This document shows positions 50,904 through 59,398 of a stretch of 64,000 bases of DNA, one piece after another (the stretch's first letter is position 1; each line of letters opens with the position of its first letter). The position numbers and the translations under genes were made by a program. Under the pieces are notes generated by a model. The model made no database searches, had not been told where the DNA came from, and saw only the letters and a list, made by a program, of their open reading frames with translations. Origin of the DNA: Virgibacillus_F necropolis_A (GTDB lineage: Bacteria > Bacillota > Bacilli > Bacillales > Amphibacillaceae); NCBI RefSeq assembly GCF_044793635.1, contig NZ_CP084992.1:1736001-1800000 (forward strand), given 5' to 3'.

Positions 50904-53900
50904 CTACATATTCCTTCTATACTGTCCTCCGACTTCGTATAGGGCGTTGGTGATTTGGCCTAGGCTTGCTACTTTTACGGTTTCCATTAGTTCAACGAAG
51001 ATATTTCCGCCACCAGCTGCTACTTCTTTCAGGCGGGTAAGTGCTACTTCGGTTTGTGTTTCATTCGTTTTTTGGAAATTGTGCACACCGTTGATTTGAT
51101 GTTCTTTTTCTTCTTTAGATGCACGTGCAATTTCCATGGAATCAATATCTTCTTCTGAAGGTGGATTTGGACTCAAGTACGTATTTACCCCAACAATTGG
51201 TAATTCACCTGAGTGTTTTTTGCCTTCATAGTACAGTGATTCTTCCTGAATTTTACCACGTTGATATTGACGTTCCATTGCGCCAAGTACTCCGCCACGA
51301 TCGTTCATTTTTTCAAATTCTTGTAGAACTGCTTCTTCGACAAGATCTGTTAATTCATCGACAATAAATGATCCTTGTAGTGAATTCTCATTTTTTGTCA
51401 AACCAAATTCCTTGTTAATGATCATTTGAATTGCCATCGCACGACGTACGGATTCTTCTGTCGGTGTTGTGATTGCTTCATCATATGAGTTTGTGTGCAG
51501 GGAATTACAGTTGTCCTGAATTGCCAATAACGCCTGCAGCGACGTGCGAATATCATTAAAGTCAATTTCTTGTGCGTGCAGGGAACGTCCAGAAGTTTGA
51601 ATATGATACTTAAGCTTCTGACTTCTTTCGTTTGCACCATATTTATCACGCATGGTGATTGCCCAAATACGGCGTGCTACACGACCGATTACCGTATATT
51701 CTGGGTCAAGTCCGTTTGAGAAGAAGAATGATAAGTTTGGCGCAAATTTATTAATGTCCATTCCTCTACTTAGGTAGTACTCGACATACGTAAACCCGTT
51801 TGCCAATGTGAAAGCTAATTGTGTAATTGGGTTCGCACCAGCTTCTGCAATATGGTAACCGGAAATAGATACAGAATAGTAGTTACGTACTTCTTTATCA
51901 ATGAAATACTGTTGAATATCGCCCATCATACGTAAGGCAAATTCTGTTGAGAAGATACATGTATTTTGCCCTTGATCTTCTTTTAAAATATCCGCTTGAA
52001 CTGTACCGCGAACTACCGCTAATGTTTCGTCTTTCAACTTCACATATTCTTCTTGATTTGGCTGACGATCATTTTCCCCAACGAACTTATCAACCTGCTG
52101 GTCAATTGCAGTATTGAAAAACATCGCAAGGATAATTGGCGCTGGCCCGTTAATTGTCATGGACACAGATGTCATTGGGTTGGTTAAATCAAAGCCGTCA
52201 TAAAGCTTTTTCATATCTTCCAATGTACAAATACTTACACCACTTTCACCAACTTTTCCGTAAATATCCGGTCGTGGTGCTGGGTCTTCACCATATAATG
52301 TTACTGAGTCAAATGCTGTTGATAAACGTTTCGCATCGCTATCCTTTGAAAGGTAGTGGAAACGACGGTTTGTACGTTCCGGTGTACCTTCCCCAGCAAA
52401 CATGCGGGTTGGGTCTTCCCCTTTACGTTTAAATGGAAATACACCTGCAGTGAATGGAAATGCACCTGGAACATTTTCTTTCATTAACCATGTCAAACGC
52501 TCGCCCCAGTCGGTGAACTTAGGGAACGCCACTTTTGGCACTTTAATACCGGCAAGTGATTCAGTGCTAATGTCCATTTCAATCTCTTTATCACGAACAG
52601 AGAATGTCATGGTGTCCTTGCCATAGCTGTCTTGTGTTTCATCCCATTTAGCCAGCATTTTTTTTGCTTCAGGATCAAGCTTTTCTTCATAGGATTCAAT
52701 GGTTTGATCGATTGTAGCCACGACATTTTCATCGTCGATTGTCTCTTTTACACCTTGAAGTTGAAACAATTTACGAGCAATGTCGCTTTGTTTTTCCGTT
52801 TTGGCATGATAAGTACGCACATGTGTACCAATCTCACGCAAATAATGACGGCGTTCATTCGTGATAATCATGTTTTGTTTTTCTGCGATAATGTTACGGT
52901 CAAAGCCGATGTCATCGCTCCAGTCATACTTTTCATTTAATGTATCAATAAGTGATGCAAAAAGTGCGTTTGTTCCTGCATCATTAAATTGACTTGCGAT
53001 TGTTCCAAATACAGGGAACTTTGTTTGGTCCTGGTGGAAAAGCATATGGCTGCGTTCATATTGTTTACGAACCTGATTTAATGCATCTTCAGATCCTTTT
53101 TGCTCAAATTTATTAATAACGATAAAGTCAGCAAAATCAATCATGTCAATTTTTTCAAGCTGTGATGGTGCACCAAACTCAGCTGTCATGACATACATCG
53201 ATAGATCTGTAATTTCTGTAATTGCCGCATCACCTTGCCCGATTCCACTTGTTTCCACAATAATAAAATCATAGCCGGATGCGCGTACAACATCAATAAC
53301 ATCCTGAATCGCTTTTGATAACTCACTTCTTGAATCACGGGTTGCAAGGGAACGCATATAAACGCGGTCTGTAAAGATAGCATTCATGCGAATACGGTCA
53401 CCTAATAGTGCGCCACCAGTTTTCTTTTTCGTAGGATCAATTGAAATTACAGCGATTTTTTTGTCCGGAATTTCATTGATATAACGACGGATTAATTCAT
53501 CGGTTAATGAACTTTTACCAGCACCACCTGTACCTGTTATTCCTAATACAGGCGTAGGTTTTGTCGTTTTTTCCTGAAGTGACTGAAGGACCTTCTGTTT
53601 GTCTTCTTCCGCTACTTCATTATTTTCCATATAAGTAATAAAGCGTGCCATCGCCTGACGGTCGCCTGTAATTAATTTATCCTGATCTTTTTCCACGTCA
53701 ATTGGCGGAATGAAATCACATTGTTCGAGCATGCGATTAATCATACCTTGAAGTCCGTATTTACGACCATCTTCAGGAGAAAAAATCCATGATACTCCGT
53801 ATTCGTGAAGCTCTTTAATTTCACGAGGGATGATTACTCCACCGCCGCCACCATATACATGAATGTGGTCAGCGCCGAGTTCCCTTAATAAATCAACCAT

Positions 53901-54146
53901 GTATTTAAAATATTCAACGTGACCACCTTGGTAAGATGATATCGCGATACCTTGTGCATCCTCCTGAATTGCTGCATGGACAACCTCTTCAACTGAGCGA
54001 TTATGTCCTAAATGAATAACTTCTGCTCCGCTTGCTTGTAGAATTCTACGCATGATGTTAATCGATGCATCATGCCCATCAAACAAACTTGATGCTGTGA
54101 CAAATCGAACAGGATTTGTAGGTTTATAAACTTGTACTTGTTCCAT
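50904..54146 (-). CDS. icmF: Fused isobutyryl-CoA mutase IcmF
   Basis: 1080 residues. Adenosylcobalamin enzyme interconverting isobutyryl-CoA and butyryl-CoA. Domain order: B12-binding (about 14-145, DGHDASIN at 23-30), MeaI-type G-protein chaperone (about 200-400, P-loop GITGTGGAGKSS at 202-213), linker, mutase barrel (about 550-1080, PFTAGVFPFKRKGEDPTRMF). A single polypeptide, unlike methylmalonyl-CoA mutase. GGGAGG serves two consecutive ATG codons; I take the second. Last gene of the acyl-CoA operon; links branched-chain and fatty acid degradation. Confidence 0.94.
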   Translation of the reverse strand: MEQVQVYKPTNPVRFVTASSLFDGHDASINIMRRILQASGAEVIHLGHNRSVEEVVHAAIQEDAQGIAISSYQGGHVEYFKYMVDLLRELGADHIHVYGGGGGVIIPREIKELHEYGVSWIFSPEDGRKYGLQGMINRMLEQCDFIPPIDVEKDQDKLITGDRQAMARFITYMENNEVAEEDKQKVLQSLQEKTTKPTPVLGITGTGGAGKSSLTDELIRRYINEIPDKKIAVISIDPTKKKTGGALLGDRIRMNAIFTDRVYMRSLATRDSRSELSKAIQDVIDVVRASGYDFIIVETSGIGQGDAAITEITDLSMYVMTAEFGAPSQLEKIDMIDFADFIVINKFEQKGSEDALNQVRKQYERSHMLFHQDQTKFPVFGTIASQFNDAGTNALFASLIDTLNEKYDWSDDIGFDRNIIAEKQNMIITNERRHYLREIGTHVRTYHAKTEKQSDIARKLFQLQGVKETIDDENVVATIDQTIESYEEKLDPEAKKMLAKWDETQDSYGKDTMTFSVRDKEIEMDISTESLAGIKVPKVAFPKFTDWGERLTWLMKENVPGAFPFTAGVFPFKRKGEDPTRMFAGEGTPERTNRRFHYLSKDSDAKRLSTAFDSVTLYGEDPAPRPDIYGKVGESGVSICTLEDMKKLYDGFDLTNPMTSVSMTINGPAPIILAMFFNTAIDQQVDKFVGENDRQPNQEEYVKLKDETLAVVRGTVQADILKEDQGQNTCIFSTEFALRMMGDIQQYFIDKEVRNYYSVSISGYHIAEAGANPITQLAFTLANGFTYVEYYLSRGMDINKFAPNLSFFFSNGLDPEYTVIGRVARRIWAITMRDKYGANERSQKLKYHIQTSGRSLHAQEIDFNDIRTSLQALLAIQDNCNSLHTNSYDEAITTPTEESVRRAMAIQMIINKEFGLTKNENSLQGSFIVDELTDLVEEAVLQEFEKMNDRGGVLGAMERQYQRGKIQEESLYYEGKKHSGELPIVGVNTYLSPNPPSEEDIDSMEIARASKEEKEHQINGVHNFQKTNETQTEVALTRLKEVAAGGGNIFVELMETVKVASLGQITNALYEVGGQYRRNM

Positions 54147-54172
54147 CATCAAGCCTCCCATCTATTTTTTAA

Positions 54173-54805
54173 CTATTTTATAGGCTGTTTATTCGTTATA
54201 TTTAACCCCTGTAATAGGTAATGAATTTGACGATCAACATATTCATCTAATGTAAATTGCTTTTGCAGCATCCATCTTCTGAATCCCCACATTTGACCTT
54301 GAATGAAAATGTTATTTGCTAAAAGCTTTGCATCCTGTTCAGAAACAGAATTTGGAAGACACGTGACAATAACGCGTTCAAGCATTCCTACCATGTCACG
54401 TTCCTTTTGCAGAACGTACTCTTTTGTTTCTTTTTCGAGCGACTTAACCTCTTGGTACATGATGACGACTTCTTCCTGCATTTCATCCATCAGCTGCAAA
54501 TATGATTTAACAACATTGATAAAGTTTTCCACCGATGGATCCTTTAAGTCAATCGCCGCTTCAAGGCGTTCTCTCACTTGATGATAAATCGCATCACAGA
54601 CAAGAAATAATACATCTTCCTTGGTGCGAATATATTCATAAAGCGTACCAATGCTAAAGCCGGACTCCTTGGCGATTTCACGCGTTGTTGTCCGGTGAAA
54701 ACCTTTTTCTTTGAAAAGGGTAATCGCTCCTTTAATCATTTGGTTGCGCCTTTTTTCAATCAGGTTTTGATCTTTTACAGAAGAAAGGATTTGTTTTTGG
54801 GTCAT
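54173..54805 (-). CDS. TetR family regulator of the acyl-CoA operon
   Basis: 210 residues. N-terminal helix-turn-helix TTTREIAKESGFSIGTLYEYI (about 39-59) and a helical ligand-binding domain, MYQEVKSLEKETKEYV region. Its start touches the meaB stop (TAAATG). By context it probably represses this operon and senses an acyl-CoA, like FadR/PsrA relatives; the ligand is inferred. A fitting palindrome is found upstream of the first gene (60644-60661). Confidence 0.88.
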   Translation of the reverse strand: MTQKQILSSVKDQNLIEKRRNQMIKGAITLFKEKGFHRTTTREIAKESGFSIGTLYEYIRTKEDVLFLVCDAIYHQVRERLEAAIDLKDPSVENFINVVKSYLQLMDEMQEEVVIMYQEVKSLEKETKEYVLQKERDMVGMLERVIVTCLPNSVSEQDAKLLANNIFIQGQMWGFRRWMLQKQFTLDEYVDRQIHYLLQGLNITNKQPIK

Positions 54806-55741
54806 TTAGTATTCCCCTTCCTTTTTCCATTTTTGATACCAATCTATCGCTTGCTGATATGGGTCACTTTCCGCATGAATTGGTGAAAAATCAGCATTTG
54901 TGTCGATGAAGCCTTTCACATCACGCCATATTTCCTCCCGAACCAGTTCATAGACTTCTAACCTTCGTTGTTCGGTACGACGTTTCGCACCTTCATCTGT
55001 TGCATATAAAAAATCGTGATGTTCGTTTATTTTTCCCCAAAGCTTATCAATGCCTTTGTTCTCGGTACTGATTGTTTTAATAATTGCTTTTTCGTGGTTC
55101 TCTGTAGCTGTCATCATGACCAGCTCTTTCAAAAGTGCCTTCAACTTTCCGTAGCCTGGTAAATCACCTTTGTTAATCACGAACAAATCGGCAATTTCCA
55201 TGATGCCAGCTTTGAAAATTTGCAGGACGTCGCCACTGTTTGGCGTTAATACTAATGCTGTGGTATCCACTACTTTCATAATGTCGAGTTCCGATTGCCC
55301 CACACCAACTGTCTCCACAATAACAACATCAAATCCATAAGCATCACATATCCGGAGTGCATCTTTTGTAGCCCGTGCAAGCCCACCTAAACTACCGCGG
55401 GTTGCCATACTTCTGATATACACCCCATCATCTGTGAAATGTTGGTTCATTCGAACACGGTCACCTAACAATGCACCACCAGAAAACGGACTAGTTGGAT
55501 CAACAGCAATTACCGCAACTGTTTTTCCTTCCGCTCGAATATGGGAGATTAACTGATTCACAAGTGAGCTTTTTCCCGCACCTGGAGAACCTGTAATCCC
55601 GATATGACGCGCATGCTTTTCCATGGAAAACACATCACGTAATAGTGATAGTTTTTCAGGATGGTCATTTTCAACCAAGGTAATAGCTTTAGCTAATGCT
55701 CGTATATCCTGTTTTTTCATCCGCTCTACTAGTGTGTGCAT
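54806..55741 (-). CDS. meaB: Methylmalonyl-CoA mutase-associated GTPase MeaB (ArgK family)
   Basis: 311 residues, G3E-type GTPase. P-loop GITGSPGAGKSSL (48-60), VAVDPTSPFSGGALLGDRVRM, switch III-like VIVETVGVGQSE and NKGD base motif. Protects and reloads cobalamin mutases. The following IcmF already has its own G domain, so this second chaperone may serve another mutase or assist IcmF. Confidence 0.92.
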   Translation of the reverse strand: MHTLVERMKKQDIRALAKAITLVENDHPEKLSLLRDVFSMEKHARHIGITGSPGAGKSSLVNQLISHIRAEGKTVAVIAVDPTSPFSGGALLGDRVRMNQHFTDDGVYIRSMATRGSLGGLARATKDALRICDAYGFDVVIVETVGVGQSELDIMKVVDTTALVLTPNSGDVLQIFKAGIMEIADLFVINKGDLPGYGKLKALLKELVMMTATENHEKAIIKTISTENKGIDKLWGKINEHHDFLYATDEGAKRRTEQRRLEVYELVREEIWRDVKGFIDTNADFSPIHAESDPYQQAIDWYQKWKKEGEY

Positions 55742-55774
55742 TGGGGTACATCCTTTCTTACATCATCCGACAAG

Positions 55775-56914
55775 TTATTTCGTTAGCATTCTTCCAATAA
55801 CTAAACGTTGGATTTCGTTTGTTCCTTCATAGATTTGTGTGATTTTTGCATCGCGCATATAGCGTTCTACTGGGTAATCTTTTGTATAACCATAACCACC
55901 AAATACTTGAACCGCTTCAACGGTAATACGCATTGCTGCATCACCTGCAAATAGTTTAGACATAGCTGACTGTTTACCGTACGGCAATCCATTTGATTCA
56001 AGCCATGCCGCCTGATAGGTTAGTAGTCGTGCAGCTTCTATGTCTGTCGCCATGTCTGCCAGCTTGAAAGAAATTCCTTGGTTATGTGCAATTGGCTTAC
56101 CAAATTGTTCGCGTTCTTTCGCATAATCAACCGCTGCATCAAGTGCACCTTGAGCAATACCTAATGCTTGAGCCGCAATACCATTACGTCCACCATCGAG
56201 TGTTGACATCGCAATTTTAAAGCCATCACCTTCAGCTCCAAGCATGTTTTCTTTTGGAACACGGCAGTTTTCAAAAATTAATTCTGTTGTAGGAGATGAA
56301 CGGATTCCTAATTTTTTCTCCTTTTTACCGAATGTGAATCCTTCTGTTCCTTTTTCCACGATGAATGCGCTGATTCCTTTATGTTTAGCATCCGCATCAG
56401 TTTTTGCAAAAACTAAATAAATATCTCCAACACCACCGTTTGTGATCCATACTTTGCTACCGTTTATAATGTAATCATCGCCATCTTTTTTTGCAGAAGT
56501 GCGCATGGAAGCTACATCACTGCCAGCTCCTGGCTCTGACAATGCATACGCTCCAAGTGCTTCACCTGTGGCCAAGCGAGTAAGGAAGTTTTTCTTTTGT
56601 TCTTCGTTTCCGTATGTGAAGATTGGCCAGCTGCAAAGTGAAATATGTGCAGAAAGTGTTACACCTGTTGATGCACAAAGGCGTGAAAGCTCTTCAACTG
56701 CGATAACATAGCTCACATAATCTGATCCAATCCCGCCATACTCTTCTGGCCATGGAATACCAGTTAGTCCAAGTTCCGCCATTTTATCAAAAATCGCGCG
56801 GTCAAAGCGTTCTTCTTCGTCGCGCTCTGCAGCAGTAGGCTCCACTTCCTTTGTTGTAAAGTCACGGACCATTTTACGTAGCATTTCTTGTTCGTCTGTT
56901 AGTTGAAAATTCAT
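55775..56914 (-). CDS. Acyl-CoA dehydrogenase (short/branched chain), copy 2
   Basis: 379 residues, FAD enzyme. Three-domain ACAD fold with YALSEPGAGSD, WITNGG and the C-terminal ITQIYEGTNEIQRLVIGR holding the catalytic glutamate. Alpha-beta desaturation of an acyl-CoA; substrate length cannot be told by eye. About half identical to its neighbour, suggesting an old tandem duplication. Confidence 0.92.
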   Translation of the reverse strand: MNFQLTDEQEMLRKMVRDFTTKEVEPTAAERDEEERFDRAIFDKMAELGLTGIPWPEEYGGIGSDYVSYVIAVEELSRLCASTGVTLSAHISLCSWPIFTYGNEEQKKNFLTRLATGEALGAYALSEPGAGSDVASMRTSAKKDGDDYIINGSKVWITNGGVGDIYLVFAKTDADAKHKGISAFIVEKGTEGFTFGKKEKKLGIRSSPTTELIFENCRVPKENMLGAEGDGFKIAMSTLDGGRNGIAAQALGIAQGALDAAVDYAKEREQFGKPIAHNQGISFKLADMATDIEAARLLTYQAAWLESNGLPYGKQSAMSKLFAGDAAMRITVEAVQVFGGYGYTKDYPVERYMRDAKITQIYEGTNEIQRLVIGRMLTK

Positions 56915-56927
56915 TTTTGTTGCCTCC

Positions 56928-58070
56928 CTAATCTTTTAATAGACTTTTTGCTATTACAATATGTTGAATCTCACTTGTACCTTCGTATATTTCAGTGATT
57001 TTTGCATCACGGAAAAATCGTTCAGCAGGATAATCCTCTGTATAACCATAACCACCATAAACTTGAACAGCTTCAATCGCTGTATTTCTTGCTGTTTTTG
57101 ATGCTAGTAGTTTTGCCATGGATGCTTCTTTATTACATGGAACATCAGCTTGAACCATTGCCGCTGCTTGATAGACTAGTAGTTTCGATGCTTCGACATC
57201 TGTAGCCATATCAGCCAATTTAAAGGAAATCCCTTGATTATGTGCGATTGGCTTTCCAAATTGTTCTCGCTCTTTTGCATAGTTCACGGCATGTTCAAGC
57301 GCCGCTTCACCGATACCTAAAGCCTGTGCCGCAATACCGATTCGGCCAAAGTTTAAGTTAGCCATCGCAATTTTAAAGCCTTCTCCTTCATTCCCTAAAA
57401 GCTGTTCTTTTGGAACAACACATTGGTCAAAGTTTAACTCAACCGTTTTTGTACCATGTAATCCCATTTTCTTTTCTGTTTTCCCAACCGTCAAGCCTGG
57501 AGTATCTTTTTCCAAAATAAATGCGCTAACACCTTTTGCACCTTTTTCATCACTGGTTCTAGCGAATGTAATGTATGTATCCGCTACACCACCGTTTGTA
57601 ATAAATGTTTTAGATCCATTTATAATGTAATTGTCTCCATCTTTTTTAGCCCTGGTTTTCAAACTTGCAGCATCAGAACCTGCACTTGATTCAGTCAATG
57701 CGAACGCGCCTAAATACTCACCGGAAGCAAGTTTAGGTAAATACTTTTTCTTTTGTTCTTCCGTTCCAAAATAAAGAATTGGATTTGTACCAACTGATGT
57801 ATGAACCGATAAAATGACGCCAAGTGCTGCGCTTACTTTTGATATTTCATGAATCGCTATTATATAGGAAGTGAAATCCATGCCACTTCCACCGTACTCC
57901 TCAGAAATCGGGATCCCCATTAAACCAAGCTCTCCCATTTTTTGAATCAATTCCTTTGGATGGCGATCCTCTTCTTCCATTCGTTCAACTTCTTTTGCTA
58001 CTTCTTTTTGTGCAAAATCCCGAACCATTTTGCGCATCATTTCTTGTTCTTCGGTAAAATGTATATTCAT
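56928..58070 (-). CDS. Acyl-CoA dehydrogenase, copy 1
   Basis: 380 residues. FALTESSAGSDAAS, FITNGGVADTYITFA and ITEIYEGTSEIQHIVIAK. Similar to B. subtilis MmgC/AcdA. AGGGGG lies 7 nt before the ATG. Thirteen base pairs separate it from copy 2. Electrons would pass to ETF and then to the FadF-type protein encoded just upstream of this operon. Confidence 0.93.
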   Translation of the reverse strand: MNIHFTEEQEMMRKMVRDFAQKEVAKEVERMEEEDRHPKELIQKMGELGLMGIPISEEYGGSGMDFTSYIIAIHEISKVSAALGVILSVHTSVGTNPILYFGTEEQKKKYLPKLASGEYLGAFALTESSAGSDAASLKTRAKKDGDNYIINGSKTFITNGGVADTYITFARTSDEKGAKGVSAFILEKDTPGLTVGKTEKKMGLHGTKTVELNFDQCVVPKEQLLGNEGEGFKIAMANLNFGRIGIAAQALGIGEAALEHAVNYAKEREQFGKPIAHNQGISFKLADMATDVEASKLLVYQAAAMVQADVPCNKEASMAKLLASKTARNTAIEAVQVYGGYGYTEDYPAERFFRDAKITEIYEGTSEIQHIVIAKSLLKD

Positions 58071-58117
58071 AAAATGCCCCCTTGTTTCTTCTTGGTGTCT
58101 TTGTTTATTTTTATTTT

Positions 58118-58180
58118 CGCGTGATTTTTGGTGATTTTTGTGTTTCGCCGGTGATTCATGTGATTTCGCCGGTCAGCCTT
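58118..58180. repeat. GTGATT / CGCCGG phased intergenic sequence
   Basis: GTGATT occurs at 58121, 58131, 58151 and 58161 and CGCCGG at 58146 and 58167 (21 bp apart). It lies inside the operon, between the hydroxyacyl-CoA dehydrogenase gene and the first acyl-CoA dehydrogenase gene. Confidence 0.55.
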
Positions 58181-58192
58181 GTAAAGCAGTAC

Positions 58193-58345
58193 GCTTCTGA
58201 CCAGTCGCCTCCGCTTTTCTTGTATAGCTGCGGCTCCTAGCGACTAGCAAATAGGTAGTCCTGATGAATGTACGGAAAGTTCACCGTACGTTCACATTCC
58301 TATCTATTTGTACGTCACTGGCAGTCGCCTCCGCTTTTCTTAGTC
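58193..58345. repeat. Dispersed repeat after the hydroxyacyl-CoA dehydrogenase gene
   Basis: Same family as 45660-45812: GGCTCCTAGCGACTAGC, AATAGGTAGTCCTGATGAA, inner stem GTACGG..CCGTAC, TCTATTTGTACGTCACTG, CAGTCGCCTCCGCTTTTCTT. Although at a stop codon it lies within an operon. Confidence 0.75.
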
Positions 58346-59191
58346 ATACTGATAGAAGCCGCGTCCACTTTTCTTACCGAGCCAGCCGGCTTTTACGTAT
58401 TTACGCAATAATGGACATGGGCGGTATTTACTGTCGCCAAATCCTTCATAAAGTACTTCCATAATATAAAGACATGTATCTAGACCGATGAAATCGGCTA
58501 ATGTAAGAGGTCCCATTGGGTGATTCATACCGAGCTTCATCACCGTATCAACGTCTTCAACAGAAGAAACACCCTCGTAAACTGTATAGATTGCTTCATT
58601 AATCATTGGCATTAAAATTCGGTTTGCAACAAAACCAGGGAAATCTTCTACTTCAACAGGTACTTTGCTGAGTTTATTTGTCATTTCCTTAATTGCTGTG
58701 TACGTCTCATCACTAGTTTGCAAGCCTCGAATGATTTCGACAAGCTTCATAACAGGTACTGGGTTCATAAAATGCATGCCAATCACCTGGTCTGGGCGAT
58801 TAGTTGCAGCAGCAATTTCCGTAATTGGAAGAGAAGATGTGTTTGACGCTAAAATAGCATGTTTCGGCGTGATTCTATCAAGTTCGCCAAATACTTTCTC
58901 TTTTACATCCATATTTTCAACAACCGCTTCAATTACAAGATCGCAATCATGTGCATCCTTCAACTCGGATGACGGAGACAAGCGATTCAACGTTCCGGTC
59001 TTATCAGATTCGCTGATTCTTTCTTTTTCGACTGCTCGTGTTAATAATTTTTCAATACGCTTCAAGCCTTTATCGATTGCTTCCGCGTTCATGTCATTCA
59101 GTAAAACGTCAAATCCAGCTTGTGCACACACTTGTGCAATTCCGCTTCCCATTTGACCTGCACCAATGACCATAACCTTTTTAATTTCCAT
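58340..59191 (-). CDS. mmgB: 3-hydroxybutyryl-CoA dehydrogenase, MmgB-like
   Basis: 283 residues. NAD-binding GAGQMGSGIAQ (8-18), catalytic histidine in GMHFMNPVPVMKLVE, glutamate in NSSLPITE-type segment (SNTSSLPITEIA), and the C-terminal dimer domain ending LGKKSGRGFYQYD. Oxidises 3-hydroxyacyl-CoA. The ATG at 59191 follows AGGAGG by 7 nt; the longer frame starts inside a repeat array. Confidence 0.95.
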   Translation of the reverse strand: MEIKKVMVIGAGQMGSGIAQVCAQAGFDVLLNDMNAEAIDKGLKRIEKLLTRAVEKERISESDKTGTLNRLSPSSELKDAHDCDLVIEAVVENMDVKEKVFGELDRITPKHAILASNTSSLPITEIAAATNRPDQVIGMHFMNPVPVMKLVEIIRGLQTSDETYTAIKEMTNKLSKVPVEVEDFPGFVANRILMPMINEAIYTVYEGVSSVEDVDTVMKLGMNHPMGPLTLADFIGLDTCLYIMEVLYEGFGDSKYRPCPLLRKYVKAGWLGKKSGRGFYQYD

Positions 59192-59219
59192 GATGTTTGC
59201 CTCCTTGTTCAGTTCAATC

Positions 59220-59345
59220 GATCGACATTTCGATGTTTTCGATCGACATTCCACCTTTACCGATCGTGTCCCAGATATAACCGATCGACACGCTTGTGTA
59301 ACCGATCGAGTTTTGGGACGGACCGATCGACTTTATTTGCACTTT
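59220..59345. repeat. Degenerate tandem array, exact 21-bp period, 6 units, each with CGATCG
   Basis: GATCGAC, GATCGAC, GATCGTG, GATCGAC, GATCGAG and GATCGAC begin at 59220, 59241, 59262, 59283, 59304 and 59325. Every unit contains the palindrome CGATCG. Unrelated in sequence to the other arrays. Inside the operon between thl and the hydroxyacyl-CoA dehydrogenase gene. Confidence 0.93.
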
Positions 59346-59357
59346 CTCCACTTTTCT

Positions 59358-59398
59358 TATTGTCTAGCTGCGGCTCCTAGAAGCTGCCGCTTTTCCTA
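59358..59398. repeat. Short dispersed hairpin at the thiolase stop
   Basis: GTCTAGCTGCGGCTCCTAG and CTGCCGCTTTTCCT form a compact copy of the family next to the stop codon. Confidence 0.55.
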
